From Paenibacillus mendelii (GTDB taxonomy: Bacteria; Bacillota; Bacilli; Paenibacillales; Paenibacillaceae): 64,000 bases of DNA. This document shows positions 60,681 through 64,000 of the stretch, piece by piece. Position 1 is the first letter of the stretch; each line of letters begins with the position of its first letter. The stretch is from positions 21,523 to 85,522 of the forward strand of contig NZ_JANHOF010000020.1 in the NCBI RefSeq assembly GCF_024498075.1, written 5' to 3'. A program made the position numbers and the translations under genes. The notes beneath the pieces were generated by a model that was not told the origin of the DNA, made no database searches, and saw only the letters and a list, made by a program, of their open reading frames with translations.

Positions 60681-61379
60681 ATGTTGAGGAAGAGTACAAA
60701 TTCAGGCAGAAGGTCTGCAATAATTACTGGGATTTTATTAATAGCCGGGTTGGTTACAGGAATATGTAGTGTTGTTCCTGTTATTGATGGAGCAGACTAT
60801 CTAGTCAAGGCTTCTACAAATGAAAATCAGGTACTGATAGGAGCATTTTTCCAGCTGTTAATGGTTGTTGCATATGTTGGTATTCCTATTTTGATGTATC
60901 CGGTTTTAAGTAAGCATCATAAAGGTTTAGCTCTTGGTTCTGTTGCTTTCGGCATCATTGCGGGTGTGTTCATTATTGTTGGTGTAATCATTCTTCTGTT
61001 GCTATTGACAGTAAGCCAAGAATTTACAAAGGTTGGAGCTCTGAATGGTTCGTATTTTCAAACCCTGGGCGGGTTGTTACGGGAAGGACGTGATTTGGTG
61101 AATCATGTGGCAACGACACTGGCATTTGTTTGGGCTATGTTCTTATTTAACTGCATATTTTACCAAACAAAATTAGTCCCACGTTGGTTGTCAGTCTCGG
61201 GTCTTATTGGGTCTACATTATCCATATTGGCGAGCTTATTATTTATGATTCGCTTCATCGGTCTGGATGCAACCTACATGATGTTGAACATTCCAATAGC
61301 CTTTCAACAATTGGTTATGGCTATATGGCTAATCATGAAAGGATTCAACCGGGCGGAACGGGATTCTGTATCCAATTAA
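60681..61379 (+). CDS. DUF4386-family membrane protein
   Basis: 232 residues from ATG 60681, behind AAGGGGG; the ORF is open from 60588. Six helices: ITGILLIAGLVTGICSVVPVI, LIGAFFQLLMVVAYVGIPILM, SVAFGIIAGVFIIVGVIILLLLL, and three more. The pattern RSGxxTGxLxIxGxxxG fits DUF4386. Function unknown. A methyltransferase gene follows 33 bp downstream and may be co-expressed. Confidence 0.82.
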   Translation: MLRKSTNSGRRSAIITGILLIAGLVTGICSVVPVIDGADYLVKASTNENQVLIGAFFQLLMVVAYVGIPILMYPVLSKHHKGLALGSVAFGIIAGVFIIVGVIILLLLLTVSQEFTKVGALNGSYFQTLGGLLREGRDLVNHVATTLAFVWAMFLFNCIFYQTKLVPRWLSVSGLIGSTLSILASLLFMIRFIGLDATYMMLNIPIAFQQLVMAIWLIMKGFNRAERDSVSN

Positions 61380-61412
61380 GATGAATGCTCTAGAAAAGAA
61401 GGGGTATCTGAA

Positions 61413-62036
61413 ATGAATAAATCAGAACGTTTTTGGGACAAAACAGCAAGTAAATATGATCAAATAGAGATGAAGGATGAACAGACTTACATCAATATAT
61501 TACAAAGAACGAAAACGCATCTCAAACTAAGCGACATGGTTTTGGATTACGGCTGTGGGACTGGATTGATATTCAATGAAATTGCAGAATATGTGAAAGG
61601 GATTCATGGGATTGATATATCTTTTAATATGATCGAAATTGCGAAAAAAAAGGCAAAAGAGCGGAACATTGCAAATATAAACTATGCTCATTCGACCATT
61701 TTTGATGAAAGGTATAAGAAAAGCTCATTTGATGTCATCCTGGCCTTTCGTGTTCTGCATTTGTTGGAAGATGAACCTATCGTTTTACGAAGAATGAATG
61801 AACTGTTGAAACCAGGAGGATTATTGATTTCTGCAACACCATGCGTGGGAGAAAAGATATTTCTAAGAAACTTATTATTCTTTGCAGGTAGAGTTGGTTT
61901 AGTGCCGAATATAAGATCATTTAAAATACGCAATTTAGTCGATACAATTGAGGAAGGGAATTTCTCAATTGTCGAATCAGATTGCTTGAAGAAAAGTTCT
62001 CAAGAATATTTCATTGTTGCTAGGAAGATTGGATAG
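61413..62036 (+). CDS. Class I SAM-dependent methyltransferase
   Basis: 207 residues with a ubiE/Methyltransf_11-like core: MVLDYGCGTGLIFNEIAEYVKGIHGIDISFNMIEIAKKKA, then SSFDVILAFRVLHLLEDEPIVLRRMNELLKPGGLLI. AGAAGGGG precedes it. The acceptor is unknown. Rather AT-rich, like the neighbours. Confidence 0.87.
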   Translation: MNKSERFWDKTASKYDQIEMKDEQTYINILQRTKTHLKLSDMVLDYGCGTGLIFNEIAEYVKGIHGIDISFNMIEIAKKKAKERNIANINYAHSTIFDERYKKSSFDVILAFRVLHLLEDEPIVLRRMNELLKPGGLLISATPCVGEKIFLRNLLFFAGRVGLVPNIRSFKIRNLVDTIEEGNFSIVESDCLKKSSQEYFIVARKIG

Positions 62037-62065
62037 GTTACAAAGGAGCCTTTGCAGCCGTTTCA

Positions 62066-62185
62066 TCATATTTCCCCTGATTTGAGGTTAAGTTCAACAA
62101 TCAAATCTTCAACTTCAACTTCTCCATCTAGTTCCTTCTTATATTCATCCTTACTGAAATGTTCCAGCTTATATTTGGGGAGGGC
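62066..62185 (-). pseudogene. Possible gene-end remnant
   Basis: The minus strand is open for about 40 codons, ending KKELDGEVEVEDLIVELNLK and SGEI before TGA at 62066. No start or family was recognised. It lies between two methyltransferase genes on the opposite strand. Confidence 0.25.
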
Positions 62186-62294
62186 GTCGGCATGGACAAG
62201 AATTCTGTTTATAAAACAAACATTATAGGCGCTGGCGAGGTTGGCTGCGCCATCTCGGTCGACATGGACAAGAATTCTGTTTATAAAACAAACA
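62186..62294 (+). repeat. Imperfect direct repeat (period 72 bp) at the methyltransferase start
   Basis: ATGGACAAGAATTCTGTT and the next 13 bases occur at 62192 and again at 62264, 72 bp apart in the same frame. The six bases before the ATG also match except one. The second copy duplicates the start codon and first ten residues. Confidence 0.85.
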
Positions 62295-63004
62295 GCTTCT
62301 ATTGGGATACAAAAGGAAATGACTTCTTAGGAGCAATCACGCTTCCTTTTTATGGAGCATTTGTCTCAGAAGAACAATGCCAGCTTTTTGGCGATGTCTC
62401 AGGGAAAAAGATGCTGGAGATCGGCTGTGGAAACGGTCAATCCTTGCAATATCAGGGGGAACGCAAAGCATCTGAACTATGGGCTGTGGATATATCAGAA
62501 AAACAAATCGAAAAGGCAACGCAACATTTGAAGGCATGCGGTCTTTCAGCAAAATTGATCTGTTCTCCCATGGAAGAAGAATGTGGCATACCAGTGGATT
62601 ATTTTGACTTTGTTTATTCGATTTATGCCATAGGCTGGACCACCGACCTTGAGGGTACTTTTTGCCGGATCGCTTCTTACCTTAAAAGAGACGGTGTATT
62701 TATTTTCAGTTGGTCTCACCCGATACACAAATGTGTTGTTGCAGAAAATAATATGCTTGCTTTTAAAAAATGTTATTTCGATGAATCTTGGTATTCGGTA
62801 TCTCTTGATGAAGGTGCGCTAACATTATCGGACCGTAAACTATCAACCTATGTGAATGCGTTGGCAAAAGCGGGATTTGTCATTGAGCAAATGATTGAGC
62901 AATCTGATGATGAAATTATCCAATCTCGGGACGATAACAGCGATTTTGCAAAAAAAGCAAAGATGCTTCCTGTAACTTTTGTAATCAAGGCAAGAAAACT
63001 ATAA
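62192..63004 (+). CDS. SAM-dependent methyltransferase with duplicated N terminus
   Basis: 270 residues from ATG 62192, eight bases after GGGGAGGG. Residues 1-10 (MDKNSVYKTN) recur at 25-34 after IIGAGEVGCAISVD. Without the duplication the protein would begin at ATG 62264, where no ribosome site exists. The catalytic domain has KKMLEIGCGNGQSLQYQGERKASELWAVDIS and VDYFDFVYSIYAIGWTTDLEGTFCRI. It resembles Methyltransf_11-type enzymes. The extra 24 residues may be tolerated or may impair folding. Confidence 0.85.
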   Translation: MDKNSVYKTNIIGAGEVGCAISVDMDKNSVYKTNSFYWDTKGNDFLGAITLPFYGAFVSEEQCQLFGDVSGKKMLEIGCGNGQSLQYQGERKASELWAVDISEKQIEKATQHLKACGLSAKLICSPMEEECGIPVDYFDFVYSIYAIGWTTDLEGTFCRIASYLKRDGVFIFSWSHPIHKCVVAENNMLAFKKCYFDESWYSVSLDEGALTLSDRKLSTYVNALAKAGFVIEQMIEQSDDEIIQSRDDNSDFAKKAKMLPVTFVIKARKL

Positions 63005-63116
63005 TCCGATAGTTCAAGCTTAACTGTTTTATTACAAGGAATAAGACATAAATGAATGCTACAACAAACATTATTGATAACACAAGATAAATAGCCGATG
63101 GTAAATGAAAGCTCAT
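62985..63116 (-). CDS. 43-residue single-helix membrane protein
   Basis: ATG 63116 has AGGGAGG six bases upstream. The protein has one long hydrophobic helix (LVLSIMFVVAFIYVLFLVI) followed by KQLSLNYRIIVFLP. It overlaps the 3' end of the convergent methyltransferase gene by 20 bp. Small membrane proteins of this kind are often toxins or regulators, but nothing specific is shown. Confidence 0.55.
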   Translation of the reverse strand: MSFHLPSAIYLVLSIMFVVAFIYVLFLVIKQLSLNYRIIVFLP

Positions 63117-63204
63117 GATTTCCTCCCTTTTTTTAATTTCACAAATTTTACCATATAAAGCGTAATCAAGTAATAAAAACTAACCTCCCGTTATTTTGAA
63201 AAAG

Positions 63205-63236
63205 CGGCAGCAGTCTAATTGAGCTGCTGCCGTTTC
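63205..63236. terminator. Hairpin terminator
   Basis: CGGCAGCAG-tctaattgag-CTGCTGCCG then TTTCC. On the minus strand a run of TTTTTC follows. It ends transcripts of the SRPBCC-like gene. Confidence 0.6.
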
Positions 63237-63281
63237 CTCGTGTTGATATTGAGCTATCGTTTCCGTTAGATTAAGTGTGAG

Positions 63282-63872
63282 CTACTCGGATCGATGACGG
63301 ATTGCTGAGAGTAGGCGCTTCATACCAACCACGTGCCCGCCGGTCCCAATGACGGTCCGTCGGTAAAGACCGCCAGCCAGGCCGGGAAAGGCAGCTCGAC
63401 TTTCGGCGCGTAACCGTGATCGGCCCGTACTGACGTGTTCTAAGCGAAAGATCATGGCGTAGGACGAGAAACGATGGCACCCCTCGAGGACCAACTCACG
63501 TCCCGGGACCGCTGCGACTACCCGAAAACCGGGAAACGTCGAGCCCTCGGCAAGGGGGCGTGGCCCAGACGTTGTGCAGTAGGCGGATCGAACCAGTCTC
63601 GCGTATCTGGCCATACTAGGACGCGAGAAGGATCGGTCCAGTGTTTGGCCCAGACTACGCCAGATTTCATCGACCCCCGCCGTAATGACAGTCGTATGCT
63701 CATCTAGGTACGGCAACGAAGCGATGTGCATCAAAGCCTCTGTGAGGTCCGATCGTTGTTGGCAAGCTTTGGTGTGCCAGGATCTTCGGTCCCGGGAGCT
63801 TTGTCCTCTTCCTATGCTCGCAATTAGAAGAATAATTACGGTAGCAAAAATAATGATCAATAACATTGACAT
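63282..63872 (-). CDS. SRPBCC-like protein with membrane anchor, actinobacterial-looking
   Basis: 196 residues from ATG 63872, seven bases after AGGGGAG. The first 25 residues are a membrane helix (MSMLLIIIFATVIILLIASIG) encoded by AT-rich DNA. The remaining part is encoded by very GC-rich DNA (two 60-base rows count about 65-67% GC) and reads TAGVDEIWRSLGQTLDRSFSRP, ARYARLVRSAYCTTSGPRPLAEGSTFPGFRVVAAVPGREL, SYAMIFRLEHVSTGRSRLRAESRAAFPG. This is the SRPBCC/polyketide-cyclase-like family common in actinobacteria. A chimera by transfer is likely; function unknown. Confidence 0.65.
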   Translation of the reverse strand: MSMLLIIIFATVIILLIASIGRGQSSRDRRSWHTKACQQRSDLTEALMHIASLPYLDEHTTVITAGVDEIWRSLGQTLDRSFSRPSMARYARLVRSAYCTTSGPRPLAEGSTFPGFRVVAAVPGRELVLEGCHRFSSYAMIFRLEHVSTGRSRLRAESRAAFPGLAGGLYRRTVIGTGGHVVGMKRLLSAIRHRSE

Positions 63873-64000
63873 ATCGAGGCTCCCCTGAAGTCTAAGACTT
63901 TTTTCTTCCTCTAAATTTTGCATATATTAACGCTATCCTCCCTCTATGGAGAATCACTTTTCTCTTAAATACTTACGTTTTCTTAGATTTTGACCCAAGT

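Noticed and set aside
1..64000. tRNA, rRNA or insertion-sequence genes
   Set aside because: No cloverleaf-like stretch, rRNA segment or transposase motif was recognised by eye. A tRNAscan or ISfinder run was not possible.

Overview
The window looks like a chromosomal segment of a Gram-positive, spore-forming Firmicute, most plausibly Paenibacillus or a close relative. Supporting signs are strong AGGAGG-type Shine-Dalgarno sites, a Spo0M-type sporulation-control protein, copper-amine-oxidase-like stalk domains on secreted proteins, a GH116 glycosidase next to an AraC regulator, a PF04655-type phosphotransferase, DUF2975+XRE and DUF4386 genes, and moderate GC. No rRNA, tRNA, CRISPR array or transposase was seen.

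Layout: 0-9.4 kb is mostly metabolic (SsuA-like binding protein, DinB, M20 amidohydrolase, ThyX beside a truncated Nudix gene, methyltransferase, Spo0M, AraC/GH116 pair). 9.4-30.9 kb is an accessory stretch of small resistance and detoxification genes (MarR/NmrA oxidoreductase pair with twin palindromic operators, three VOC proteins, a sigma factor with a VOC-like tail, GNATs, phosphotransferases, a MarR-ABC exporter operon). It also holds several broken genes: SDR frameshift, CD3324-like amber stop, lipoprotein frameshift, mepB frameshift, truncated GNAT. 31.0-35.2 kb is a Fur-controlled siderophore-uptake operon. 35.2-38.9 kb is an M28 membrane peptidase beside a two-component system. Both promoters carry the same 11-bp-spaced direct repeat at the same distance from the -10 box, so the regulator probably controls itself and the peptidase. 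The kinase gene has an early ochre stop.

38.9-48.4 kb is a defence-like island: a HEPN-motif protein (RNGILH) and a 1922-residue DUF4011/SF1-helicase/Vsr-like nuclease resembling the single-gene Hhe antiphage system. The genes are separated by copies of a dispersed intergenic repeat with core TACGGTTCACCGTA, and gene remnants lie beside them. 48.4-58.6 kb carries GNAT, phosphotransferase, sulfatase, GrpB, PHP, epoxide hydrolase with a WYL regulator, MBL hydrolase with an Lrp regulator. 58.6-64 kb has two head-to-head membrane-protein/XRE modules, a DUF4386 protein, two methyltransferases (one with an internal 72-bp-period N-terminal duplication), a 43-residue membrane peptide, and a GC-rich SRPBCC-like gene fused to an AT-rich membrane anchor, which looks like transfer from an actinobacterium.

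All functions are read from sequence motifs and remembered families. No search was run.
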